From NCBI GenBank assembly GCA_005879255.1, contig VBKY01000143.1, positions 1 to 57,252 on the forward strand: a stretch of 57,252 bases of DNA, written 5' to 3'. The notes beneath the pieces were generated by a model. That model saw nothing but the letters and a program-made list of their open reading frames with translations. It was not told the DNA's origin and made no database searches. Position numbers and translations under genes: made by a program. Positions 28,255 through 38,465 of this stretch are shown here, piece by piece (position 1 is the stretch's first letter; every line of letters begins with the position of its first letter). Origin of the DNA: Deltaproteobacteria bacterium. Its GTDB lineage: Bacteria; Desulfobacterota_B; Binatia; UBA9968.

Positions 28255-28332
28255 ATGATGAGCTTTCATAGACTGAAACGATTCGCGATCATATCGGTCT
28301 TTTTCTTGCCGCTCCGCGTTCTGTTGAAGTGA
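28255..28332 (+). CDS. 25-codon hydrophobic leader-like small ORF
   Basis: ATG at 28255, behind a GGGGGGAGG purine run, opens a 25-residue peptide: basic FHRLKR, then a hydrophobic IISVFFLPL stretch, like a signal peptide. Its TGA overlaps the GTG start of pcm (GTGA). Either it is a real leader coupled to pcm, or it is the signal peptide of an originally exported Pcm now separated by a single-base frameshift. Confidence 0.4.
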   Translation: MMSFHRLKRFAIISVFFLPLRVLLK

Positions 28333-28994
28333 AGTCCCCAGCATCTACTTCCCATGATTTCGTCTGGGTCCGAGAACGGATGGTCCAGGAGCAAATTATC
28401 GCTCGCGGCATCAACGACTCCAGGGTAATTGCAGCGCTGCGGAAGGTACCCAGACACCTCTTTGTCGATCCGGGGATCGTCAATCGCGCCTACCATGACA
28501 GCGCTCTGCCGATCGGCGACAAACAGACGCTGTCTCAACCCTATATGGCAGCCCGAATGACCGAGGCACTTGGCCTAATCGACAATGAAAAGGTGCTGGA
28601 AGTCGGCACGGGCTCGGGTTACCAAACCGCTCTGCTGGCCGAACTGTGTTTCAATGTTTTCTCCGTGGAAAAAATTCGCGGCTTGTCGCGCAAAGCGAGA
28701 ACATTGCTGGATCGCCTCGAATATCAAAATATCGCACTGCACGTCGGCGACGGTACAATCGGTTGGTCGGAACACGCCCCCTATAACGCCATCATCGTCA
28801 CTGCCGGAGCGCCGGCAGCGCCTAAACCGCTGCTGGAGCAACTGGCAGACGGCGGCCGCTTAGTGATTCCGGTCGGTGACGAGCAGGGGCAAATATTGCT
28901 CCGCGTCACCCGTGCGGGCGCCGCTTTTAAAGAGGAACAGCTTGGTGACTGCAAGTTTGTCAAGCTCTTCGGGAAGTATGGTTGGCGGCATTGA
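28329..28994 (+). CDS. pcm: Protein-L-isoaspartate O-methyltransferase
   Basis: A 221-residue PIMT that methylates isoaspartyl residues in damaged proteins so they can revert to aspartate. RERMVQEQIIARGI and KVPRHLFV are the family's N-terminal blocks, and the SAM motif EVGTGSGYQT is at 91-100. It lies upstream of an NlpD-type lipoprotein gene, matching the pcm-nlpD neighbourhood of many proteobacteria. The start at GTG 28329 lacks a ribosome site and may depend on the small ORF before it; ATG at 28380 would be a shorter form. Confidence 0.92.
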   Translation: MKSPASTSHDFVWVRERMVQEQIIARGINDSRVIAALRKVPRHLFVDPGIVNRAYHDSALPIGDKQTLSQPYMAARMTEALGLIDNEKVLEVGTGSGYQTALLAELCFNVFSVEKIRGLSRKARTLLDRLEYQNIALHVGDGTIGWSEHAPYNAIIVTAGAPAAPKPLLEQLADGGRLVIPVGDEQGQILLRVTRAGAAFKEEQLGDCKFVKLFGKYGWRH

Positions 28995-29099
28995 GCCCCG
29001 CGTCGCACTGTTGGCTTCGGCTCTCGAGTGGCAGACGGATTGCGCCGCGAAATCTCCACGTCGATTCCGTTCCGTTTAAATAGGGTAGCAACCTACCCG

Positions 29100-29855
29100 A
29101 TGAAGTTGTCCCTCGATATTTTTCATCTCGTCATTCTGTCGTTATCGCTGCTTGCGGCTTGCAGCACACGGAGTGCCAGTTTGTCGCCTACCGCGACGAA
29201 GCGCGGCGCCGGCATTTATCACGTTGTCAGACCCGGCGAAAATCTCTTTAGGATTGGCAAAGCTTATGATGTGCCCTTCGAAGAACTGGCTCGTCTGAAC
29301 GGAATAAAAAATGCCAGCCAGATCCATATTGGACAGCGGATTTTCATCGCGGGGGCAACGCGTCAGCTTCCGGTTGCGATCATCACGCCGGTCGAAGCCC
29401 CGCCAGTGGCACCGAGCGCGCCCGAGCCGGAGGAGATCGCCGAGGCATCGCTGCTTTCGCCGGTTAGCGGCACCATTAATTCAGGCTTCGGTCCACGTGG
29501 CACGAGCTTTCATGACGGGATCGACATCGCTGCCCCGGAAGAGACGCCGATTCGAGCAGTCGAACATGGCGAGGTGGTCTATAGTGATCAGTTACGCGGC
29601 TATGGCAACATTGTAATCATCCGTCATGCCGGAGGCCTTGTTTCCGTTTACGCGCATAACCAGCTGAACCTCGTGCGCGAAGGCCAGCAGGTTGCGCGCG
29701 GTGAAGTGATCGCGAAAGTTGGTAGCACCGGGAGAGTTACCGGACCACATCTTCACTTCGAAATTCGCAAGAACAACACAGCCAAGGATCCATTGCTCTA
29801 CCTACCTCAGTTGTGCTGTTTTTCGCCATCGGATATGGTCACGCCAAAAGGCTAG
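29100..29855 (+). CDS. LysM / M23 peptidase-domain lipoprotein (NlpD-like)
   Basis: A 251-residue lipoprotein. The lipobox LAAC is at 18-21, a LysM domain at about 40-84 (YHVVRPGENLFRIG...), and an M23 domain at about 120-240. All M23 zinc and catalytic residues are visible: His138 and Asp142 (HDGID), His186, and HLH at 217-219. E. coli NlpD has lost these residues and only activates AmiC; this protein could itself cleave peptidoglycan. The ATG at 29100 is chosen because the lipoprotein signal starts there. Confidence 0.88.
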   Translation: MKLSLDIFHLVILSLSLLAACSTRSASLSPTATKRGAGIYHVVRPGENLFRIGKAYDVPFEELARLNGIKNASQIHIGQRIFIAGATRQLPVAIITPVEAPPVAPSAPEPEEIAEASLLSPVSGTINSGFGPRGTSFHDGIDIAAPEETPIRAVEHGEVVYSDQLRGYGNIVIIRHAGGLVSVYAHNQLNLVREGQQVARGEVIAKVGSTGRVTGPHLHFEIRKNNTAKDPLLYLPQLCCFSPSDMVTPKG

Positions 29856-30100
29856 CAGGCTGCTGACATTGATTTCGGGCCAAGCGCGCACTTGTCGAAG
29901 ATCGAGAGTGCCCTGGCTGGGGTCAATTTTCGCTGCGGCTTTGCTTCCGATGTCGTGGGCAATTGGCTCAGCGAAGACGAGCAGAAGCGAAAAGTCGAAT
30001 TCGTCGTCGAAACGGCGGCAGGTGTGGGCTCGGCCTCACACTGCGGAATTGCCAATCGCAAATTTCATTTCGTAGATTCTAGGAGCGAAGGGCGACAAAC

Positions 30101-30637
30101 ATGAGCGACGACATTGCGCGTATCCGCCAGGCGATTCGAGAGATTCCGGACTTTCCCAAGCCGGGCATTGTTTTTAAAGACATCACGCCGCTGCTCGCCA
30201 ATGGGCCGTTGTTTGCCAAGACCATCGATCTATTGGCCGAGCGTTACCGCGCAGAGAAGATCGACACCGTGCTCGGCATTGAATCGCGAGGCTTCATTAT
30301 CGGGGCTGCGTTGGCTTACAAGTTAGGCGCGGGCTTTAGCGTTGTGCGCAAGCCTGGAAAACTGCCATTCGAAACCCATAGTGCAAGTTATGCATTGGAA
30401 TATGGCGTGGACACCTTGGAAATTCACATCGACGCGATTTCGCGTGACGCCCGAGTCGTTATTGCGGACGATTTAATCGCCACCGGCGGCACGGCCGCTG
30501 CCACGGCCGAGCTGGTTACCAAGCTCGGCGGGACGGTAGTGGAGTGCGCATTTGTAATCGAGCTTTCGTTCCTGAAAGGGAGAGAGAAACTGAAGCCATA
30601 TGGGGTTTATTCCGTGCTCCAGTATGACTCGGAATAG
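30101..30637 (+). CDS. apt: Adenine phosphoribosyltransferase
   Basis: A 178-residue PRTase. The N terminus ([21 protein letters not shown]) is diagnostic for Apt, as is the [13 protein letters not shown] loop, and the PRPP-binding motif is [14 protein letters not shown]. It salvages adenine to AMP, complementing the de novo pur genes nearby. An AGGAG-like site precedes the ATG. Confidence 0.96.
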   Translation: MSDDIARIRQAIREIPDFPKPGIVFKDITPLLANGPLFAKTIDLLAERYRAEKIDTVLGIESRGFIIGAALAYKLGAGFSVVRKPGKLPFETHSASYALEYGVDTLEIHIDAISRDARVVIADDLIATGGTAAATAELVTKLGGTVVECAFVIELSFLKGREKLKPYGVYSVLQYDSE

Positions 30638-30674
30638 CGAGCGAAAACACCGGTTTTTTCAGCGTTTCGATTCC

Positions 30675-30704
30675 TTGACTTTCCCCGGTATTGGTCTGTA
30701 GAGT
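30675..30704 (+). promoter_or_regulatory. Possible promoter for the nuoI-like/thiC pair
   Basis: TTGACT (30675-30680), 18-nt spacer, TAGAGT (30699-30704), about 90 nt upstream of the ferredoxin-like gene. Confidence 0.4.
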
Positions 30705-30793
30705 GACCTTGAATCCAATAACAGAAGCGGCCCGGCCAACCGCCTTCGCGCGGTGTTAAGTGTCGCTTCGCGCCGCTGACTTAGGAATATTTC

Positions 30794-31363
30794 ATGAGAC
30801 GCATCGAGGAAATGTCACTCTGGGAACGACTCTATTTCCCGGAAGTGATTCGCGGCCTGACGGTCACGGGCTATCACTTTTGGCGGAATCTGGCTATCCA
30901 TACGCTGAAGAAGCTCGGCATGGCCCGAAGCGCGAGCGCCGCGATCACGGTGCAATATCCCGAGGAGCGCTGGCCGTATCCCGACACTTATCGAGGCCGT
31001 CACCGGCTGACCCTCAAAGAAGACGGTTCGGTGGCGTGTACCGCCTGCTTCCTGTGCGCGACAGCATGTCCGGCGGAGTGCATCTATATTGAAGCCGGAG
31101 AGGATCCTAATAACCCGGTCGAGAAATATCCGGTTCGCTACGAAATCGACACCCTGCGCTGTATCTACTGCGGATTTTGCGTCGAAGCTTGCCCGTGTGA
31201 TGCCGTTCGCATGGATTCGGGAACGCATCCGGGCAATCTTGGATTTGGTCGAAAAGAGTTCGTCGAGACCAAAGAGGTGTTGATGCAGCGGTCAAAGAAA
31301 TTGGACGAGAAGGGCAAGGAAGGACTGTACGAAGAATACGTAAAACCTTATCGTCACGTTTAA
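30794..31363 (+). CDS. nuoI: NuoI-like 2x[4Fe-4S] ferredoxin protein
   Basis: A 189-residue protein matching NADH-quinone oxidoreductase subunit I: an N-terminal amphipathic segment, then RGRHRL, and two [4Fe-4S] motifs, Cys82-Cys85-Cys88-Cys92 and Cys123-Cys126-Cys129-Cys133. NuoI carries electrons between NuoG and NuoB in complex I. Here it is an orphan: no other nuo gene is in the window, and it is 37 nt upstream of thiC. It may be a stray complex I subunit or an electron donor to another enzyme. Confidence 0.85.
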   Translation: MRRIEEMSLWERLYFPEVIRGLTVTGYHFWRNLAIHTLKKLGMARSASAAITVQYPEERWPYPDTYRGRHRLTLKEDGSVACTACFLCATACPAECIYIEAGEDPNNPVEKYPVRYEIDTLRCIYCGFCVEACPCDAVRMDSGTHPGNLGFGRKEFVETKEVLMQRSKKLDEKGKEGLYEEYVKPYRHV

Positions 31364-31367
31364 CTAG

Positions 31368-33356
<1,989 letters not shown>

Positions 33357-33384
33357 AAAACCTCTAGAGCTTTCCTGATCAGTA

Positions 33385-33412
33385 AAACTGGCCGGCTCAT
33401 GCCGGCCAGTTT
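33385..33412 (+). terminator. Terminator after thiC
   Basis: A perfect 12-bp stem (AAACTGGCCGGC with GCCGGCCAGTTT) and a TCAT loop, followed by a T-rich TTCGTTTATAG. It starts 29 nt after the thiC stop. Confidence 0.9.
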
Positions 33413-33481
33413 CGTTTATAGTTGCGGTTTTTTCGCTCCTGATTGCGACGACCGCCGCGATGATTCAAACGCTCGAATCCC

Positions 33482-34012
33482 ATGCGCGTTCTGGTTTACG
33501 GTTTTGGACCCTACGGACGATTTCGCGACAACATTACGGCAAAAATCGTCAAACAGCTGCCGAAGTCGGATGACCTCAAGAAAATCGTTTTTCCGGTGCG
33601 CTTTAATCGAAAGCAGTTTGTTCAGGCGCTAAAGCGAAATCGGCCGGACGCCGTGCTCGGGCTCGGCCAAAGCTCGAGGCAGAGGATCGAAGTCGAATCG
33701 TCTGCCGCGAATCGAAAGCGCGCGCAGGCATCCCATCGACCAAAGAGGATTTCCACGAATGGACCGACGCATCGCCGCACGACTCTCAAAATCAAGACCG
33801 GACGGCAAGCCGGAAAATCGACAAACGCGGGAGATTATGTTTGCAACTACTCGATGTACATCATGCTTGATCATATCGCGCGCGAACATCTTAGGATTCT
33901 CTTTGCTTTCGTCCACATCCCACACGACTACGATAGACGAAAGGCGAGCCGCTTCGTTCAGCGAGTTTTAAGGCAGTGTCGGCCGGGCGCGAAGAGATCG
34001 ATTGCGAGCTAG
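33482..34012 (+). CDS. Pyroglutamyl-peptidase I-like protein (short, divergent)
   Basis: A 176-residue C15-family peptidase homologue, shorter than the usual ~215. The N terminus YGFGPYGRFRDNITAKIVK matches the family, and the triad is in place: Glu72 (IEVESSAAN), Cys121 (DYVCNYSMY) and His145 (FVHIPHD). The C terminus ends soon after the His, and the 80-110 region is unusually basic. It could cleave N-terminal pyroglutamate or act on an altered substrate. No strong ribosome site. Confidence 0.7.
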   Translation: MRVLVYGFGPYGRFRDNITAKIVKQLPKSDDLKKIVFPVRFNRKQFVQALKRNRPDAVLGLGQSSRQRIEVESSAANRKRAQASHRPKRISTNGPTHRRTTLKIKTGRQAGKSTNAGDYVCNYSMYIMLDHIAREHLRILFAFVHIPHDYDRRKASRFVQRVLRQCRPGAKRSIAS

Positions 34013-34069
34013 AGAATGCTCTTAACCGGTCAAAACGTGCGTTCCTCGACGAGAGCTTTCCGAATTCTT

Positions 34070-34939
34070 TTAACCGATCAGGCGGCGCAGCGCTTCTGAG
34101 TATTTCTCCTGCGTTTTCTTGACGATCTCCGGCGGCAGTTGCGGCGCCGGCGGTTTCATATCCCAATGGAGATCGAGTAAATAATCGCGCACAAACTGTT
34201 TGTCGAAGCTATCGGGCGTCTTGCCTGGCCGGTATCCGTCCACCGGCCAGAAGCGGGACGAGTCAGGCGTGAGCACCTCGTCGATCAGCATGATGCCGTC
34301 GTCTTCGATGCCGAACTCAAACTTGGTGTCGGCGATGATGATGCCCTTTTTTTCGGCCAATTCGCGGGCGCGGCAATAAATCGCGATCGTGGCATCGCGC
34401 ATCTTTTCCGCTCTATTCTTGCCGACTTTGCCGATCATCTCGTCGAAAGTGATGTTCACATCGTGTGCTCCGACAGGCGCTTTGGTCGACGGCGTAAAAA
34501 TCGGCTCATCCAAGCGCGAAGCTTCCGCCAAACCTTTCGGCAACGGTATACCGCAGAGGGATCCGGTCTTCTGATAATCCTTCCATCCCGAACCGGCGAG
34601 ATAGCCGCGAACGATGCACTCCACCGGAGCCGGCATACTTTTCTTGACCAGCATGGAGCGTCCTTCGAGCTTGGCCTTGTGCGGCTGGCAGGCTGCGGGA
34701 AATTCATCCACACTCGTCGAAATCAAGTGATTGGGCACGAGATCCTTCATCACGCCGAACCAAAATTCGGAAAGCTTCGTTAAAATTTTCCCCTTGTCGG
34801 GAATCAGCGTTGGCAAGACAACGTCGAAGGCGGAGATGCGGTCGCTCGCGACCAGCAGTAGCTGGTTCCCCAAATCATAAATGTCGCGTACCTTGCCTCT
34901 ATTAAACAGAGTCAGACCTGAAAGTGTTTCCTCGGCCAT
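34070..34939 (-). CDS. purC: Phosphoribosylaminoimidazole-succinocarboxamide synthase
   Basis: A 289-residue SAICAR synthetase. Motifs are [44 protein letters not shown] and ADTKFEFG. It ligates aspartate to CAIR in purine synthesis. It is separated by 12 kb from the purBSQLF cluster. The product is the substrate of PurB. Confidence 0.97.
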   Translation of the reverse strand: MAEETLSGLTLFNRGKVRDIYDLGNQLLLVASDRISAFDVVLPTLIPDKGKILTKLSEFWFGVMKDLVPNHLISTSVDEFPAACQPHKAKLEGRSMLVKKSMPAPVECIVRGYLAGSGWKDYQKTGSLCGIPLPKGLAEASRLDEPIFTPSTKAPVGAHDVNITFDEMIGKVGKNRAEKMRDATIAIYCRARELAEKKGIIIADTKFEFGIEDDGIMLIDEVLTPDSSRFWPVDGYRPGKTPDSFDKQFVRDYLLDLHWDMKPPAPQLPPEIVKKTQEKYSEALRRLIG

Positions 34940-35021
34940 GTTAGAACCTTTCCTAGTCCTTGACGGGGGTAATAGGTTACTGGGAAAACCCCACAGCTAG
35001 AACGGTGCGGCAGGTCTCATG

Positions 35022-35369
35022 CTAAAGCAGCTCTTTGACTTCGGCTTCGTTGAATCCGGTAATTTTCTTTTTACCTTTGATGATGACCGGCCGTTTAAGC
35101 AAATTCGGATCTTTGAGCATGAGCTCGATCGCCTCGTCCTTGGACGGCGCCTTTTGCTTCATGTTCTTTTCGCGATAAAGCGGCGTGCGCGAGTTGAGAA
35201 ATTTCTCGATCGGAGCATCGCCGATGATCTCGCGCAGCTCGTCCTCTGAAAACGGATTCTTGCCGTACTCGCGCTCTTCGAATGCGATTTTCTTCGATTG
35301 CAAGAAACTTCTTGCTTTACGGCAAGTCGTTCACGTCGCTTTGTAGATGAACTTGATTCGATCCGCCAT
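35022..35369 (-). CDS. Candidate selenoprotein: ArsC/Spx-family protein with in-frame TGA as selenocysteine
   Basis: From ATG 35369 (GGGGA upstream; 10 nt after the ubiD stop) the frame reads MADRIKFIYKAT, then TGA at 35331-35333, then TTCRKARSFLQ, and runs on without a break to the stop at 35022. ArsC/Spx relatives have CxxCRKAR exactly there, so TGA takes the place of the first redox cysteine, giving Sec13-T-T-Cys16. With Sec the protein has 115 residues, the family length. The C-terminal half (LKRPVIIKGKKKITGF) is typical ArsC/YffB. A SECIS-like hairpin lies 21 nt past the TGA. Without recoding only a 93-residue piece from TTG 35303, lacking the active site, could be made. Likely a thiol-redox or arsenate-reductase-like enzyme; substrate unknown. 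Confidence 0.85.
35300..35315 (-). promoter_or_regulatory. Candidate bacterial SECIS element
   Basis: On the minus strand, GCAAGA-AGTT-TCTTGC forms a perfect 6-bp stem with an AGUU apical loop. The loop starts 21 nt after the TGA (35331-35333) and has G at loop position 2. Both agree with the known bSECIS rule: loop 16-37 nt from the UGA, and a G among its first two nucleotides. Confidence 0.75.
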
Positions 35370-35379
35370 ACTGTCCCCG

Positions 35380-36756
35380 CTACTTGAAAAACTTCGCGAC
35401 CCTTTCAAACGCTTCGGGATGGATTTCGTTGCGTTTGGGCCAGCCGCCTTTGAATGGAATGGTCGCATCGATAATCGCCACGGCGTCGCCCAGCCAGCCG
35501 CGAAAACTTTGCACCTCGCGGATGATCTCGATGTCCTTATCCCAGTGCACACGCGTTGCTACCGCCCACATGACTTCTCTTTCGTTAAAGACGTCGATAT
35601 CATCGTCGACGATGACAGCGAGCTTCAGGTTGGGCATTTCGACGAAGGCCTGCATGCCGGCTTTGTTCGGCTCGTTCTCGAATTCCTTCTTGATCGAGAT
35701 GTAACAGATGCAGCGGCCGCAACCCGAGGCGGCCAGATGGATCGCCTTAATGCCCGGTATATTTTTCTTAATGACGTTGTAAACGCTGCCCTCTTTGGGA
35801 ATGCTGCCGAGGTTCCAATGGTCCATGTGACCCGGCCAAAAATCCTGCACGATGGCATTTTTTCTCATCGTGATGGCGGTGACTTCGATGACCGGCACCT
35901 CCATTTCACCTTGATAGTAACCCAGGATCTCGCCGAACGGGTTTTGCGTGTCCCGCACGTGAGGCGGGACTTCGCCTTCAATGATGACCTCCGCGTCCGC
36001 CGGTACCATGAATTTGTCGCCCCAAGTCGTCGATGGCGTGAGGCGCAACGGCTCGCGCAAAAAAGCGGAAGCGGTGAGATAGTCGTTATTGCCGAAAGGG
36101 GTCATGGCGCATGAAGAGAGATAAAAGGCCGGGTGATGGCCCAAGATAACAATCACCGGGGCGCGTTGATTCTGTGCCTCGTACTCGCAGGTCATGGCTT
36201 CGAGATGATGATGCTTGTGGGCGGAGAAGCTCATGCGGTGGGGCGAGTAGTATCGGTTTTTGGTGAAAGTGATGTCGTAAAAATCGTTATTGATGCCCTT
36301 CATGGCACAAGCCATCGTGTGATAAGGCGCGACGTCGTCTTTCTGATGCATCGGCATCGGTAGAATGCGGAGATCGGCTTTGTCGTCGGTCAGCACGACT
36401 TCTTTGACCGGCGCTTTTTCCGGCGCGATGACATTCACCGAACCCTTTTGCAGTTCCAGTTTGGCGACCTCGCGGCTTACATCCATCGGTGACTTCAACT
36501 CACTCATGTCGAGGGAATCGGCGACGAACTGACGGGTTACCCAGGGGTTGTAAAATAGCGGATAGGGCGAAGGCTGGCCATTCAATGCAGGAACGTTTTC
36601 GAACAGGACCATTTTTTGTTCGTTACGGATGTCCAAATGCTTCAGATACGCGATGGTTTCGTAGTTGTTGGCGTCAACCCGTTCTTTTTCATGTATGACT
36701 GAACCCTCTCGGTTCTTTTCTTCCAGTGCGATGAAGTTGTGCAGATCTTTGCCCAT
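35380..36756 (-). CDS. ubiD: UbiD-family (prenylated-FMN) decarboxylase
   Basis: A 458-residue UbiD-type decarboxylase or carboxylase. The N terminus contains the LKHLDIRNEQKMVLFENV block, and the middle holds IVILGHHPAFYLSS, EVIIEGEVPP and GPFGE-like NPFGEILGYY motifs of the family. Members use prenylated FMN for reversible decarboxylation of aromatic or unsaturated acids. No ubiX prenyltransferase is in the window. A strong GAGGAG site precedes the ATG. It is followed 10 nt later by the selenoprotein gene, so the two are co-transcribed. Confidence 0.88.
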   Translation of the reverse strand: MGKDLHNFIALEEKNREGSVIHEKERVDANNYETIAYLKHLDIRNEQKMVLFENVPALNGQPSPYPLFYNPWVTRQFVADSLDMSELKSPMDVSREVAKLELQKGSVNVIAPEKAPVKEVVLTDDKADLRILPMPMHQKDDVAPYHTMACAMKGINNDFYDITFTKNRYYSPHRMSFSAHKHHHLEAMTCEYEAQNQRAPVIVILGHHPAFYLSSCAMTPFGNNDYLTASAFLREPLRLTPSTTWGDKFMVPADAEVIIEGEVPPHVRDTQNPFGEILGYYQGEMEVPVIEVTAITMRKNAIVQDFWPGHMDHWNLGSIPKEGSVYNVIKKNIPGIKAIHLAASGCGRCICYISIKKEFENEPNKAGMQAFVEMPNLKLAVIVDDDIDVFNEREVMWAVATRVHWDKDIEIIREVQSFRGWLGDAVAIIDATIPFKGGWPKRNEIHPEAFERVAKFFK

Positions 36757-36832
36757 AGGTTCTCCTCTATATTAAATCGTCAAAACGATATCATCTTTAA
36801 TTAGTCGAATCGCATTTGGAGTGCAAGCGAGC

Positions 36833-38362
36833 TTAGCTTTTCATGAGGCCCTTAAAAGCGCGCAGTTTGTTTCGCCAGCCTGAATGGCAAAGCAGATTGA
36901 GCAGGTGGCGTAACTGGCGTGCCTTCTTGGTCGTGGTGGGATACCAGGGAAATTCTTCCCTGAGGCCGAACATATCAATGACGATGGTTTTTTGCTGACA
37001 AAATTTACGGATGCCTTCGGCGCCGTGGCGATAGCCGAAACCGCTTTCTTTGCTGCCGCCCATCGGCGCGTCGGGAATAATGTAATTAACTAGACTGTCA
37101 TTGATGCAGACCGAGCCGCTTTGCATTCGTTCCGCCAACTGCCGGGCGACTGCCTTGTCGCGCGAAAAGATGCTAGCGCCAAGTCCGTAGCGAGAGTCAT
37201 TTGCCAAACGCAGCGCGTCTTCCGGGTTGTCGACCTTTACGACCGGGATAATGGGTCCAAAGGTTTCCTCGCTCATGACCGTCATGGAGTGATCGATTTC
37301 TACCAGGACCGTCGGTTCATAATAGTAGCCGGGGAGAACTGGATTACGCCGGCCACCGGTGAGTACTTTTGCACCCTTTGCAACGGCTTCGTCGACCTGG
37401 GCGGTAATTTTGTCTAGCTGCGCTGCGGAAGTCATGCAGCCGATTTCCACCTCATTTTCGCTAGGCCCTTGACGAATCGCCCGGACTCTCTCGACAAGTC
37501 GGTCGACGAACGGTTGATAAACCGGGGCCTCGACATAGACTCGCTCAATGGACGTGCAGGCTTGGCCGCAGTTCATCAGCGCGCCCCAAACGCAGGCACC
37601 GACGGCGCGGTCGAGGTCAGCGTCTTTAAGGACGATCATCGGATCCTTGCCGCCTAGCTCTAATGACACGGGAATCAAACGTTCCGCCGCTCGGCGCATG
37701 ATCCGCTTGCCGGTTTCGACGCTACCCGTAAAGGCGATCATGTCCGCGTGATCGATGAGCGCCTCACCGGTCGCGCCACGACCGATTACCACTTGCAGGA
37801 GATTTTCCGGAAACCCCGCTTTTGCCGCGATCTCCGCGCCAAATATCGCCGACAACGGCGTCAATTCCGACGGCTTGATTACGACGGCGTTGCCCGCCAT
37901 CAATGCGGGAATCGCTTCGCCCAATGTTAATGTCAGCGGAAAATTCCATGGACTGATGATGCCGATGACGCCGCGCGGCGCGTAGATCGAGATGACTCTT
38001 TTGAATTTCATGAGCGGGAAGTGTGGGCGAATTTTTTGGGGTCGAAGGTAACCGGCGCTTTTTTTTGCCCAAGAGCCGATGGCATCGCAAAGATAAAAGA
38101 GCTCGGCGCCGTAGACTTCAGTTCTCGGCCGCCCGGTTTCAGCGGTTAAGATATCGGCGAGTTTGTCGCCGCCATCGAGCAGGAGATCGCGCAGGCGATA
38201 GAGCGCGCGAGCGCGTTCTGCGAAAGTGGTTTGTTGCCAGACCGCCTGGGCTTTGCGACCGCGCGCGACCGCCGCGGCGACGTCTGCGGACGATCCTACC
38301 GGCAGGTCGGTAATTTTTTCTAGCGTGGCGGGGCTGCGCACAGTGATCTTTTCAGTGCTCAC
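36833..38362 (-). CDS. NAD(P)-dependent aldehyde dehydrogenase family protein
   Basis: A 509-residue ALDH. The catalytic Glu is in SLELGGKDPM, the nucleophile Cys in NCGQACTSIERVYV, the cofactor region in GNAVVIKPSELTPL and FTGSVETGKR. The closest resemblance is to the succinate-semialdehyde/aliphatic group, but the exact aldehyde is unknown. The C-terminal 40 residues (TKKARQLRHLLNLL) extend past the usual end. The start is GTG at 38362 with no clear ribosome site. Confidence 0.88.
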   Translation of the reverse strand: MSTEKITVRSPATLEKITDLPVGSSADVAAAVARGRKAQAVWQQTTFAERARALYRLRDLLLDGGDKLADILTAETGRPRTEVYGAELFYLCDAIGSWAKKSAGYLRPQKIRPHFPLMKFKRVISIYAPRGVIGIISPWNFPLTLTLGEAIPALMAGNAVVIKPSELTPLSAIFGAEIAAKAGFPENLLQVVIGRGATGEALIDHADMIAFTGSVETGKRIMRRAAERLIPVSLELGGKDPMIVLKDADLDRAVGACVWGALMNCGQACTSIERVYVEAPVYQPFVDRLVERVRAIRQGPSENEVEIGCMTSAAQLDKITAQVDEAVAKGAKVLTGGRRNPVLPGYYYEPTVLVEIDHSMTVMSEETFGPIIPVVKVDNPEDALRLANDSRYGLGASIFSRDKAVARQLAERMQSGSVCINDSLVNYIIPDAPMGGSKESGFGYRHGAEGIRKFCQQKTIVIDMFGLREEFPWYPTTTKKARQLRHLLNLLCHSGWRNKLRAFKGLMKS

Positions 38363-38465
38363 GATTAAGATGTGTCAACTGTACGAGGGAAAAGTTTCTC
38401 AGGTAAGAGGCTCCGGTCCGGAGATTTTCGTTGTTCGCGGGCTGCCTATTTGCCAACGGCTCGCT

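Noticed and set aside
29856..30100. Small frames on both strands between the nlpD-like gene and apt
   Set aside because: Two overlapping ~70-codon frames on opposite strands, neither with a ribosome site or recognisable motif.
35310..35330. Alternative hairpin CTTGC-CGTAAA-GCAAG right after the TGA of the selenoprotein gene
   Set aside because: Its loop would start only 9 nt after the TGA, too close for a bacterial SECIS. It competes with the better-placed GCAAGA-AGTT-TCTTGC hairpin.
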